From the NCBI GenBank assembly GCA_034769895.1, contig CM068367.1, positions 709,304,196-709,368,195 on the forward strand: a stretch of 64,000 nucleotides of DNA. Direction: 5' to 3'. A program made the translations under genes and the position numbers. This document shows, piece by piece, positions 1 to 9,353 of this stretch. Each line of letters starts with the position of its first letter. The first letter of the stretch is position 1. A model generated the notes under the pieces. The model was not told the origin of the DNA and did not search any database. It saw only the letters and a program-made list of their open reading frames with translations. Origin of the DNA: Magicicada septendecula (taxonomy: Eukaryota; Arthropoda; Insecta; Hemiptera; Cicadidae).

Positions 1-79
1 AGAATTTTTTATGTGTACTAAGTTATCGGCAACAAAGTATTAGTTCTTTGTTAAAATTCCTTCCCGTGCTGTTTAGCCG

Positions 80-150
80 TAGTCCAATGTTTTCTGCAAA
101 ACCAGACATTTCGGCAGTGCCATCGACTGCCATCATCAGTGAAAATCGAT
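80..150 (-). other. Hammerhead-ribozyme-like core inside S (candidate, representative copy)
   Basis: Read on the minus strand: CTGATGA (139 to 133), one extra U, GGCAGT-CGATGGC-ACTGCC (a perfect 6-bp stem II), GAAA (112 to 109), then a stem III of AUG/CAU and UCUG/CAGA with an AAA bulge, ending in AUU at the expected cleavage position. Core letters and order match the hammerhead family (CUGANGA, stem II, GAAA, stem III, NUH). A proximal stem I is not visible: the bases before CTGATGA (TTTTCA) do not pair well with GGAC after AUU; a distal CGUA/UACG match needs a long unpaired gap. Likely degenerate or coincidental; no activity is claimed. Confidence 0.3.
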
Positions 151-930
151 TGCGAATACGTGAGGTGGTATAAACGTGATGTTAGTGACCACAATACTGT
201 CGTTAAGGCTGAAGCAATAAGTGGAAAGTAGTAGTTTCTATGGAAACATTTCATTTCATAAATGATTTTAAATATAAATCTTAGAACATGGAAGTCATGT
301 ATAGTTCTCGAAGGGTAATTTTTATATATGGCAAACGATAACAGCCGCAAATTCAAACAGAATCAAATGATTATTTTCATACAGCTCTAAACTATAGAGT
401 TCTCAAGACCTATTGTTTTTGGTAAAGATCGGTTAATGGAAAAGGGTAGTTTACCAGAACGTTTCATGTATTAAAAGGGCATTTTCTATGGCAAACGATA
501 ACAGCCGCATATTCAAACAGAATCAAATGATTTTTTGCATACATACTTGGTTTGTAGAGTACTCAATACCTGTTGTTTTTGGTGAAGATCGGTTAATGGA
601 AAGGGGTAATTTACCAGCATCATTTTATGTCTTAAAAAGGCTATTTACTAATGCAAACGATAACAGCCGCATATTCAAACAGAATCAAATAATTTTTTGC
701 ATACAGCCCTGAATTTTAGAGTTGTCAAGAAAAATTGTTTTTGGTGAAGATGGTTAAGGGAAAGGGATAGTTTACCTGCTACGTTTTTTATCAAGGTTAC
801 TTTTTTTTGGCAAAAGGTAACAGCCGCAAATTCAAACACAATCAAATAGTAATATTTTGCATAAAGCCCTGAAATGTAGAGTTCTCAAGACCTATTGTTT
901 TTTGTGAAGATCGGTTAAGGGAAAGGGGTA

Positions 931-1092
931 AATTCTTGGATTTCGTTGTCCATGACGTGTCCGTTACTTAACTAAACCTCTGATGAAGCCTTCTAAATGT
1001 GAAAGCCGGTTTAGGCTGTAAGGAAAACTTTACGTTTTTACTTATAAAACTGTTACTTTACGTTTATACTTATAATGTGTTCCGAGTCGTTA
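931..1092 (+). repeat. V insert, long form (representative copy)
   Basis: A 162-163 bp non-monomer segment that always splits a monomer between GGGAAAGGGGTA and GTTTACCTGC. It starts AATTCTTGGATTTCG and ends TCCGAGTCGTTA. The bases GAAAGGGGTA (or GGAAAGGGGTA) occur on both sides, as a target-site duplication would. Only the long form has a near-tandem duplication of ACTTTACGTTT...ACTTATAA. It also contains a hairpin AGCC-GGTTTA-GGCT region and a CTGATGA...GAAA core, noted separately. I count 38 V copies (25 long, 13 short), all at the same phase, so one insertion followed by amplification is the simplest reading. No terminal inverted repeats. Confidence 0.83.
976..1024 (+). other. Hammerhead-like core inside V (weak candidate, representative copy)
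   Basis: Plus strand: ACC(T) then CTGATGA (980-986), 14 bases, GAAA (1001-1004) whose last A starts AGCC, pairing with GGCT (1014-1017), then GTA and AGG(T), which pairs back with ACCT. Stem I (3-4 bp) and stem III (4 bp) are in the right order, but the 14 bases that should form stem II hardly pair, and two extra bases lie before the stem I strand. Weaker than the S candidate. Confidence 0.18.
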
Positions 1093-1562
1093 GAAAAGGG
1101 GTAGTTTACCTGCAAAATTTTATGTTTTAAGAAGGGTTATTTTTTCTATGACGAACGATAACTGCCGTAAATTCAAACAGAATCAACTACACTTTTGCAT
1201 ATCTTTTTGTATTTTACAGAACTCAAGTTCTGTTGATTTTGTTGAAGAGAGGTTAAGGGAAAGGGGTAGTTTACTAGCAACATTTTATGTTTTAAGAAGG
1301 GTAATTTTTTTTTGACGAAAGATAACTGCCGTAAATTCAAAGAGAATCAAATAAATTTTTGCATACGTTCCTGAATTGTAGAGAACGCAATTTTTCGTGA
1401 AGTTCGGTTAATGGAAAGGGGTAGTTTACCTGCAACATTTCATGTTGTCACAAGAGAAATGTTTCCATGACGAACGATAACTGCTGCACATTCAAACAGA
1501 ATCAAATTTTTTTTTTGCATGCATCGCTGCATTGTAGAGGACTGAAGGTCTATTGATTTTGG

Positions 1563-1609
1563 TTAGAACATGGAAGTCATGTATAGTTCTCGAAGGGTAA
1601 TTTTTATAT
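1563..1609 (+). repeat. J junction: solo tail of S joined inside a terminal monomer (copy 1)
   Basis: Position-11-type monomer sequence (CTATTGATTTTGG) runs directly into the last 47 bp of S (TTAGAACATGGAAGTC...). The rest of that monomer and about 430 bp of S are absent. Little or no shared sequence at the break. Confidence 0.87.
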
Positions 1610-4031
1610 ATGGCAAACGATAACAGCCGCAAATTCAAACAGAATCAAATGATTATTTTCGTACAGCTCTAAACTATAGAGTTCTCAAGACCTATTGTTT
1701 TGGTGAAGATCGGTTAATGGAAAAGAGTAGTTTACCAGAACGTTTCAAGTGTTAAAGGGCATTTTCTATGGCAAACGATAACAGCCGCAAATACAAACAG
1801 AATCAATGATTTTTTGCATACATACTTGATTTGTAGAGTACTCAAAACCTGTTGTTTTTGGTGAAGATCGGTTAAAGGACAGGGGTAATTTACCAGCAAC
1901 ATTTTATGTTTTAAAAAGGCTATTTACTATGGTAAACGATAACAGCCGCATATTCAAACAGAATCAAATAATTTTTTGCATACAGCCCTGAATTGTAGAG
2001 TTGTCAAGAAAAATTGTTTTTGGTGAAGATGGTTAAGGGAAAGGGGTTGTTTACCTGCTACGTTTTTTTATCAAGGTTACTTTTTTTTGGCAAATGGTAA
2101 CAGCCGCAAATTAAAACACAATCAAATAATAATATTTTGCATACAGCCCTGAAATGTAGAGTTCCCAAGACCTATTGTTTTTTGTGAAGATCGGTTAAGG
2201 GAAAGGGGAAAAATTCTTGGATTTCGTTGTCCAAGACGTGTCCGTTACTTAACTAAACCTCTGATGAAGCCTTCTAAACGTGAAAGCCGGTTTAGGCTGT
2301 AAGGTAAAACTTTACGTTTTTACTTATAAAACTGTTACTTTACGTTTATACTTATAACGTGTTCCGAGTCGTTAGGAAAGGGGTAGTTTACCTGCAAAAT
2401 TTTATGTTTTAACAAGGGTAATTTTTTCTATGACGAACGATAACTGCCGTAAATTCAAACAGAATCAACTACACTTTTGCACATCTTTTTGTATTTTACA
2501 GAACTCAAGTTCTGTTGATTTTGTTGAAGAGAGGTTAAGGGGAAGGGGTAGTTTACCTGCAACGTTTTACATTTTAACAAGGGTATTATTTATGGCAAAC
2601 GATAACAGACGCAAATTCAAAACGAATCAAATAATTTTTTGCATACAGCCCTGAAATGAAGAGTTCTCAAGACCTATTGTTTTTTGTGAAAATCGGATAA
2701 GGGAAAGGGGTAAATTCTTGGATTTCGTTGTCCATGACGTGTCCGTTACTTAACTAAACCTCTGATGAAGCCTTCTAAAGGTGAAAGCCGGTTTAGGCTG
2801 TAAGGTAAAACTTTACGTTTTTACTTTTATAAAACTTAGTGTTCCGAGGCGTTAGAAAATGGGTAGTTTACCTGCAAAATTTTACGGTTTAACAAGGGTA
2901 ATTTTTTCTATGACGAACGATAACTGCCGTAAATTCAAACAGAATCAACCACACTTCTGCATATCTTTTTGTATTTTACAGAACTCAAGTTCTCTTGATT
3001 TTGATGAAGAGAGGTTAAGGGGAAGGGGTAGTTTACCTGCAACGTTTTATATTTTAACAAGGGTATTTTCTATGGCAAACGATAACAGACGCAAATTCAA
3101 ACTGAATCAAATAATTTTTTACATACAGCTCTGAATTGTAGAGTTCTCAAGACATATTGTTTTTGGTGAAGATCGGTTAAGGGAAAGGGGTAGTTTAACG
3201 ACAACGTTTTATGTTTTAACAATGGTATTTTCTATGGCAAACGATAACAGACGCAAATTCAAACAGAATCAAACAATTTTTTGCATACATCCCTGAATTG
3301 TAGTGTACTCAAAATCTATTGTTTTTGGATAAGATGGTTAAGGGAATGGGGTAGTTTACCTGCAACGTTTTTTTATCAAGGTTACTTTTTTTTGGCAAAC
3401 GATAACAGCCGCAAATTCAAATAGGATCAAATAATGTTTTGAATACAGAACTGAAATGTAGTGTTCTCAAGATCTTTTGGTTTTGGTGATGATCGCTTAA
3501 GGGAAAGGGGTAGTATACCGGCAACATTTTATGTTTTAACAAGGTTTAATTTTTTATATGACTAACGATAAATGCCGCAAATTCAAACAGAATCAACTAC
3601 GTTTTTGCATACCTTTTTGAATTAAGGAGAACTCAAGGTCAGTTGATTTTGTTGAAGATCGGATAAGGGAAAGGGGTAGTTTACTTGCAACATTTTATGT
3701 TTTAAGAAGGGTAATTTTTTTTTGACTAAAGATAACTGCCGTAAATTCAAAGAGAATCAAATAATTTTTTGCATATGTTCCTGAATTGTAGAGATCGCAA
3801 TTTTTCGTGAAGTTCGGTTAATGGAAAGGGGCAGTTTACCTGCAACATTTTATGTTGTCACATGAGAAATGTTTTCATGACGAACGATAACTGCTGCACA
3901 TTCAAACAGAATCAAATTTTTTTTCATGCATCGCTGCAATGTAGATGACTGAAGGTCTATTGATTTTGGCGAAGATCGGTTTAGAGAAAGGGGTAGTTTA
4001 CCTGTAACGTTTTATGTTTTAACAAGAGTAA

Positions 4032-4510
4032 AGTACTTAATTTTGATAATTAAAGTATCCTGATAAGAAGCTCATAATAATCCACTGTAGAAACGTAGAT
4101 GAAATAACTCTAAATGAAGAGGCTAGGTTAACGAGGTGGGGGTAATTTTCTATTAATGAAAATTATAGTTGAAGGGGTAAGGGAGAATTTTTTATGTGTA
4201 CTAAGTTATCGGCAACAAAGTATTAGTTCTTTGTTAAAATTCCTTCCCGGGCTGTTTAGCCGTAGTCCAATGTTTTCTGCAAAACCAGACATTTCGGCAG
4301 TGCCATCGACTGCCATCATCAGTGAAAATCGATTGCGAATACGTGAGGTGGTATAAACGTGATGTTAGTGACCACAATACTGTCGTTAAGGCTGAAGCAA
4401 TAAGTGGAAAGTAGTAGTTTCTATGGAAACATTTCATTTCATAAATGATTTTAAATATAAATCTTAGAACATGGAAGTCATGTATAGTTCTCGAAGGGTA
4501 ATTTTTATAT
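4032..4510 (+). repeat. S block (representative copy), 479-bp non-monomer segment
   Basis: S is unrelated to the monomer over most of its length and occurs once per higher-order unit (22 copies counting the two cut by the window edges). It opens with an AT-rich imperfect inverted repeat (TACTTAATT, five bases, AATTAAAGTA). Near 4290-4325 it holds a 6-bp hairpin (GGCAGT / ACTGCC), and near 4432-4446 a small hairpin CATTT-CAT-AAATG. It sits inside a monomer linker: AACAAGAGTAA precedes it and CGAAGGGTAATTTTTA ends it, so GTAA is repeated at both sides. An internal GGGGTAATTTTCTATTAATG resembles a monomer end, so part of S may be decayed monomer. No terminal inverted repeat and no convincing protein. 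It may be a single old insertion amplified with the array (inference). Confidence 0.85.
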
Positions 4511-4670
4511 ATGGCAAACGATAACAGCCGCAAATTCAAACAGAATCAAATGATTATTTTCATACAGCTCTAAACTATAGAGTTCTCAAGACCTATTGTT
4601 TTTGGTAAAGATCGGTTAATGGAAAAGGGTAGTTTACCAGAACGTTTCATGTATTAAAAGGGCATTTTCT
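4511..4670 (+). repeat. Monomer 1 of a type A unit
   Basis: 160 bp, head GATAACAGCCGCAAATTC. Directly follows S through a TATATATGG linker. Middle reads CAGCTCTAAACTATAGAG. Confidence 0.9.
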
Positions 4671-4832
4671 ATGGCAAACGATAACAGCCGCATATTCAAA
4701 CAGAATCAAATGATTTTTTGCATACATACTTGGTTTGTAGAGTACTCAATACCTGTTGTTTTTGGTGAAGATCGGTTAATGGAAAGGGGTAATTTACCAG
4801 CATCATTTTATGTCTTAAAAAGGCTATTTACT
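4671..4832 (+). repeat. Monomer 2 of a type A unit
   Basis: 162 bp, head GATAACAGCCGCATATTC, middle CATACTTGGTTTGTAGAG. Because 162 is a multiple of three, one frame reads through into monomer 3 for 74 codons. Confidence 0.9.
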
Positions 4833-4989
4833 AATGCAAACGATAACAGCCGCATATTCAAACAGAATCAAATAATTTTTTGCATACAGCCCTGAATTTT
4901 AGAGTTGTCAAGAAAAATTGTTTTTGGTGAAGATGGTTAAGGGAAAGGGATAGTTTACCTGCTACGTTTTTTATCAAGGTTACTTTTTT
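4833..4989 (+). repeat. Monomer 3 of a type A unit
   Basis: 157 bp, head GATAACAGCCGCATATTC preceded by AATGC instead of ATGGC. Middle AGTTGTCAAGAAAAATTG; ends with TTTTTTATCAAGGTTAC in place of the usual linker. Confidence 0.9.
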
Positions 4990-5310
4990 TTGGCAAAAGG
5001 TAACAGCCGCAAATTCAAACACAATCAAATAGTAATATTTTGCATACAGCCCTGAAATGTAGAGTTCTCAAGACCTATTGTTTTTTGTGAAGATCGGTTA
5101 AGGGAAAGGGGTAAACTCTTGGATTTCGTTGTCCATGACGTGTCCGTTACTTAACTAAACCTCTGATGAAGCCTTCTAAAGGTGAAAGCCGGTTTAGGCT
5201 GTAAGGTAAAACTTTACGTTTTTACTTTTATAAAACTTAGTGTTCCGAGGCGTTAGAAAATGGGTAGTTTACCTGCAAAATTTTACGGTTTAACAAGGGT
5301 AATTTTTTCT
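4990..5310 (+). repeat. Monomer 4 of a type A unit, split by V
   Basis: Head degenerate (GCAAAAGGTAACAGCCGC). Its distal third is interrupted by the short V at 5114-5255. Without V and one copy of the flanking GGAAAGGGGTA-type repeat the monomer would be about 168 bp. Confidence 0.88.
5114..5255 (+). repeat. V insert, short form (representative copy)
   Basis: 142 bp. Same ends as the long form, but the second ACTTTACG...ACTTATAA copy is missing and the middle reads ACTTTTATAAAACTTAGTG (ACTTATATAAAACTTAG in most flank copies). It is the only V of core type A, the last V of types C and E, and the V of most flank units (14, 15, 16, 18, 19). Short and long forms may differ by gain or loss of the internal duplication. 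Confidence 0.83.
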
Positions 5311-5472
5311 ATGACGAACGATAACTGCCGTAAATTCAAACAGAATCAACCACACTTCTGCATATCTTTTTGTATTTTACAGAACTCAAGTTCTCTTGAT
5401 TTTGATGAAGAGAGGTTAAGGGGAAGGGGTAGTTTACCTGCAACGTTTTATATTTTAACAAGGGTATTTTCT
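5311..5472 (+). repeat. Monomer 5 of a type A unit
   Basis: 162 bp, head ATGACGAACGATAACTGCCG; middle CAGAACTCAAGTTCTCTTG contains a short inverted repeat (GAACT / AGTTC). Confidence 0.9.
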
Positions 5473-5634
5473 ATGGCAAACGATAACAGACGCAAATTCA
5501 AACTGAATCAAATAATTTTTTACATACAGCTCTGAATTGTAGAGTTCTCAAGACATATTGTTTTTGGTGAAGATCGGTTAAGGGAAAGGGGTAGTTTAAC
5601 GACAACGTTTTATGTTTTAACAATGGTATTTTCT
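5473..5634 (+). repeat. Monomer 6 of a type A unit
   Basis: 162 bp, head GATAACAGACGCAAATTC followed by AAACTGAATCAAATAATT; TTTACATACAGCTCTGAATT instead of TTTGCATACAG. Confidence 0.9.
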
Positions 5635-5792
5635 ATGGCAAACGATAACAGACGCAAATTCAAACAGAATCAAACAATTTTTTGCATACATCCCTGAATT
5701 GTAGTGTACTCAAAATCTATTGTTTTTGGATAAGATGGTTAAGGGAATGGGGTAGTTTACCTGCAACGTTTTTTTATCAAGGTTACTTTTTT
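5635..5792 (+). repeat. Monomer 7 of a type A unit
   Basis: 158 bp, head GATAACAGACGCAAATTC. Distal part TTTTTGGATAAGATGG and GGGAATGGGG is diagnostic of this position. Confidence 0.9.
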
Positions 5793-5958
5793 TTGGCAAA
5801 CGATAACAGCCGCAAATTCAAATAGGATCAAATAATGTTTTGAATACAGAACTGAAATGTAGTGTTCTCAAGATCTTTTGGTTTTGGTGATGATCGCTTA
5901 AGGGAAAGGGGTAGTATACCGGCAACATTTTATGTTTTAACAAGGTTTAATTTTTTAT
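5793..5958 (+). repeat. Monomer 8 of a type A unit
   Basis: 166 bp, head GATAACAGCCGCAAATTC then AAATAGGATCAAATAATG. Distal part GTGATGATCGCTTAAGGG. Confidence 0.9.
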
Positions 5959-6122
5959 ATGACTAACGATAAATGCCGCAAATTCAAACAGAATCAACTA
6001 CGTTTTTGCATACCTTTTTGAATTAAGGAGAACTCAAGGTCAGTTGATTTTGTTGAAGATCGGATAAGGGAAAGGGGTAGTTTACTTGCAACATTTTATG
6101 TTTTAAGAAGGGTAATTTTTTT
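5959..6122 (+). repeat. Monomer 9 of a type A unit
   Basis: 164 bp, head ATGACTAACGATAAATGCCG, middle ATTAAGGAGAACTCAAGG. Confidence 0.9.
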
Positions 6123-6277
6123 TTGACTAAAGATAACTGCCGTAAATTCAAAGAGAATCAAATAATTTTTTGCATATGTTCCTGAATTGTAGAGATCGCA
6201 ATTTTTCGTGAAGTTCGGTTAATGGAAAGGGGCAGTTTACCTGCAACATTTTATGTTGTCACATGAGAAATGTTTTC
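6123..6277 (+). repeat. Monomer 10 of a type A unit
   Basis: 155 bp, head TTGACTAAAGATAACTGCCG with a long T run before it whose length varies between copies (8-10 T). Distal GTGAAGTTCGGTTAATGG. Confidence 0.9.
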
Positions 6278-6432
6278 ATGACGAACGATAACTGCTGCAC
6301 ATTCAAACAGAATCAAATTTTTTTTCATGCATCGCTGCAATGTAGATGACTGAAGGTCTATTGATTTTGGCGAAGATCGGTTTAGAGAAAGGGGTAGTTT
6401 ACCTGTAACGTTTTATGTTTTAACAAGAGTAA
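6278..6432 (+). repeat. Monomer 11 of a type A unit, joined to S
   Basis: 155 bp, head GATAACTGCTGCACATTC, variable T run, CATGCATCGCTGCAATG. Always the last monomer before S, except where J replaces S. Confidence 0.9.
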
Positions 6433-9353
6433 AGTACTTAATTTTGATAATTAAAGTATCCTGATAAGAAGCTCATAATAATCCACTGTAGAAACGTAGA
6501 TGAAATAACTCTAAATGAAGAGGCTAGGTTAACGAGGTGGGGGTAATTTTCTATTAATGAAAATTATAGTTGAAGGGGTAAGGGAGAATTTTTTATGTGT
6601 ACTAAGTTATCGGCAACAAAGTATTAGTTCTTTGTTAAAATTCCTTCCCGGGCTGTTTAGCCGTAGTCCAATGTTTTCTGCAAAACCAGACATTTCGGCA
6701 GTGCCATCGACTGCCATCATCAGTGAAAATCGATTGCGAATACGTGAGGTGGTATAAACGTGATGTTAGTGACCACAATACTGTCGTTAAGGCTGAAGCA
6801 ATAAGTGGAAAGTAGTAGTTTCTATGGAAACATTTCATTTCATAAATGATTTTAAATATAAATCTTAGAACATGGAAGTCATGTATAGTTCTCGAAGGGT
6901 AATTTTTATATATGGCAAACGATAACAGCCGCAAATTCAAACAGAATCAAATGATTATTTTCATACAGCTCTAAACTATAGAGTTCTCAAGACCTATTGT
7001 TTTTGGTAAAGATCGGTTAATGGAAAAGGGTAGTTTACCAGAACGTTTCATGTATTAAAAGGGCATTTTCTATGGCAAACGATAACAGCCGCATATTCAA
7101 ACAGAATCAAATGATTTTTTGCATACATACTTGGTTTGTAGAGTACTCAATACCTGTTGTTTTTGGTGAAGATCGGTTAATGGAAAGGGGTAATTTACCA
7201 GCATCATTTTATGTCTTAAAAAGGCTATTTACTAATGCAAACGATAACAGCCGCATATTCAAACAGAATCAAATAATTTTTTGCATACAGCCCTGAATTT
7301 TAGAGTTGTCAAGAAAAATTGTTTTTGGTGAAGATGGTTAAGGGAAAGGGATAGTTTACCTGCTACGTTTTTTATCAAGGTTACTTTTTTTTGGCAAAAG
7401 GTAACAGCCGCAAATTCAAACACAATCAAATAGTAATATTTTGCATACAGCCCTGAAATGTAGAGTTCTCAAGACCTATTGTTTTTTGTGAAGATCGGTT
7501 AAGGGAAAGGGGTAAATTCTTGGATTTCGTTGTCCATGACGTGTCCGTTACTTAACTAAACCTCTGATGAAGCCTTCTAAATGTGAAAGCCGGTTTAGGC
7601 TGTAAGGAAAACTTTACGTTTTTACTTATAAAACTGTTACTTTACGTTTATACTTATAATGTGTTCCGAGTCGTTAGGAAAGGGGTAGTTTACCTGCAAA
7701 ATTTTATGTTTTAAGAAGGGTTATTTTTTCTATGACGAACGATAACTGCCGTAAATTCAAACAGAATCAACTACACTTTTGCACATCTTTTTGTATTTTA
7801 CAGAACTCAAGTTCTGTTGATTTTGTTGAAGAGAGGTTAAGGGGAAGGGGTAGTTTACCTGCAACGTTTTACATTTTAACAAGGGTATTATTTATGGCAA
7901 ACGATAACAGACGCAAATTCAAAATGAATCAAATAATTTTTTGCATACAGCCCTGAAATGAAGAGTTCTCAAGACCTATTGTTTTTTGTGAAAATCGGAT
8001 AAGGGAAAGGGGTAAATTCTTGGATTTCGTTGTCCATGACGTGTCCGTTACTTAACTAAACCTCTGATGAAGCCTTCTAAATGTGAAAGCCGGTTTAGGC
8101 TGTAAGGAAAACTTTACGTTTTTACTTATAAAACTGTTACTTTACGTTTATACTTATAATGTGTTCCGAGGCGTTAGAAAATGGGTAGTTTACCTGCAAA
8201 ATTTTACGGTTTAACAAGGGTAATTTTTTCTATGACGAACGATAACTGCCGTAAATTCAAACAGAATCAACCACACTTCTGCATATCTTTTTGTATTTTA
8301 CAGAACTCAAGTTCTCTTGATTTTGATGAAGAGAGGTTAAGGGGAAGGGGTAGTTTACCTGCAACGTTTTATATTTTAACAAGGGTATTTTCTATGGCAA
8401 ACGATAACAGACGCAAATTCAAACTGAATCAAATAATTTTTTACATACAGCTCTGAATTGTAGAGTTCTCAAGACATATTGTTTTTGGTGAAGATCGGTT
8501 AAGGGAAAGGGGTAGTTTAACGACAACGTTTTATGTTTTAACAATGGTATTTTCTATGGCAAACGATAACAGACGCAAATTCAAACAGAATCAAACAATT
8601 TTTTGCATACATCCCTGAATTGTAGTGTACTCAAAATCTATTGTTTTTGGATAAGATCGTTAAGGGAATGGGGTAGTTTACCTGCAACGTTTTTTTATCA
8701 AGGTTACTTTTTTTTGGCAAACGATAACAGCCGCAAATTCAAATAGGATCAAATAATGTTTTGAATACAGAACTGAAATGTAGTGTTCTCAAGATCTTTT
8801 GGTTTTGGTGATGATCGCTTAAGGGAAAGGGGTAGTATACCGGCAACATTTTATGTTTTAACAAGGTTTAATTTTTTATATGACTAACGATAAATGCCGC
8901 AAATTCAAACAGAATCAACTACGTTTTTGCATACCTTTTTGAATTAAGGAAAACTCAAGGTCAGTTGATTTTGTTGAAGATCGGATAAGGGAAAGGGGTA
9001 GTTTACTTGCAACATTTTATGTTTTAAGAAGGGTAATTTTTTTTTGACGGAAGATAACTGCCGTAAATTCAAAGAGAATCAAATAATTTTTTGCATATGT
9101 TCCTGAATTGTAGAGATCGCAATTTTTCGTGAAGTTCGGTTAATGGAAAGGGGTAGTTTACCTGCAACATTTTATGTTGTCACATGAGAAATGTTTTCAT
9201 GACGAACGATAACTGCTGCACATTCAAACAGAATCAAATTTTTTTTCATGCATCGCTGCAATGTAGATGACTGAAGGTCTATTGATTTTGGCGAAGATCG
9301 GTTTAGAGAAAGGGGTAGTTTACCTGTAACGTTTTATGTTTTAACAAGAGTAA
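6433..9353 (+). repeat. Higher-order unit 3, type B (2921 bp)
   Basis: S at 6433-6911, 13 monomers, and long V inserts at 7515-7676 and 8015-8176. It differs from type A by 520 bp: two extra monomers plus one V, with the remaining V long instead of short (about 20 bp). Confidence 0.93.

Larger units (their letters stand above)
1..4031 (+). repeat. Higher-order unit 1, type C (left end cut by the window)
   Basis: S is partial here (1-327). About 20 monomers follow, starting at 328, 488, 650, 807 and so on, with V inserts at 931-1092 (long), 2212-2374 (long) and 2713-2854 (short). The S-tail junction J lies at 1563-1609. The full period to the next S is 4,183 bp, which is 1,782 bp more than type A. 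The extra length is about nine monomers, two V inserts and J. Confidence 0.9.
4032..6432 (+). repeat. Higher-order unit 2, type A (2401 bp)
   Basis: S at 4032-4510, then 11 monomers (listed one by one below) with a single short V at 5114-5255. This is the simplest unit of the core and the one most like the flank units, so it may be the ancestral form (inference). Confidence 0.93.

Noticed and set aside
318-332. TATATATGG after S as a TATA box
   Set aside because: AT-rich linkers are everywhere in this array; there is no gene downstream and nothing else promoter-like to support it.
51-356. 101-codon minus-strand frame as a real protein-coding gene
   Set aside because: It recurs only because S recurs, has no recognisable domain, overlaps monomer sequence, and is shortened in several diverged copies.
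1080-1100. Telomere-like TTAGG in CGTTAGGAAAGG and GGTTTAGGCTG
   Set aside because: Single occurrences within V, never in tandem.
2859-3134. 91-codon plus-strand frames across two monomers as genes
   Set aside because: They are frames through satellite monomers whose lengths happen to be 162 bp, and they break wherever monomer length or class changes.
3812-3830. Possible CENP-B box in TTCGGTTAATGGAAAGG of monomer 10
   Set aside because: It matches the 5' TTCG and central A but not the CGGG part of the consensus, so it does not meet the core requirement.
4054-4100. A third hammerhead-like core, CTGATAAG...GTAGAAACG, in S
   Set aside because: The invariant G of CUGANGA is an A here, and no stem II pairs between the two core strings.
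4032-4510. S as a DNA transposon or MITE
   Set aside because: The left inverted repeat is internal and not mirrored at the right end, and there is no terminal inverted repeat or transposase frame. Kept only as a block of unknown origin.
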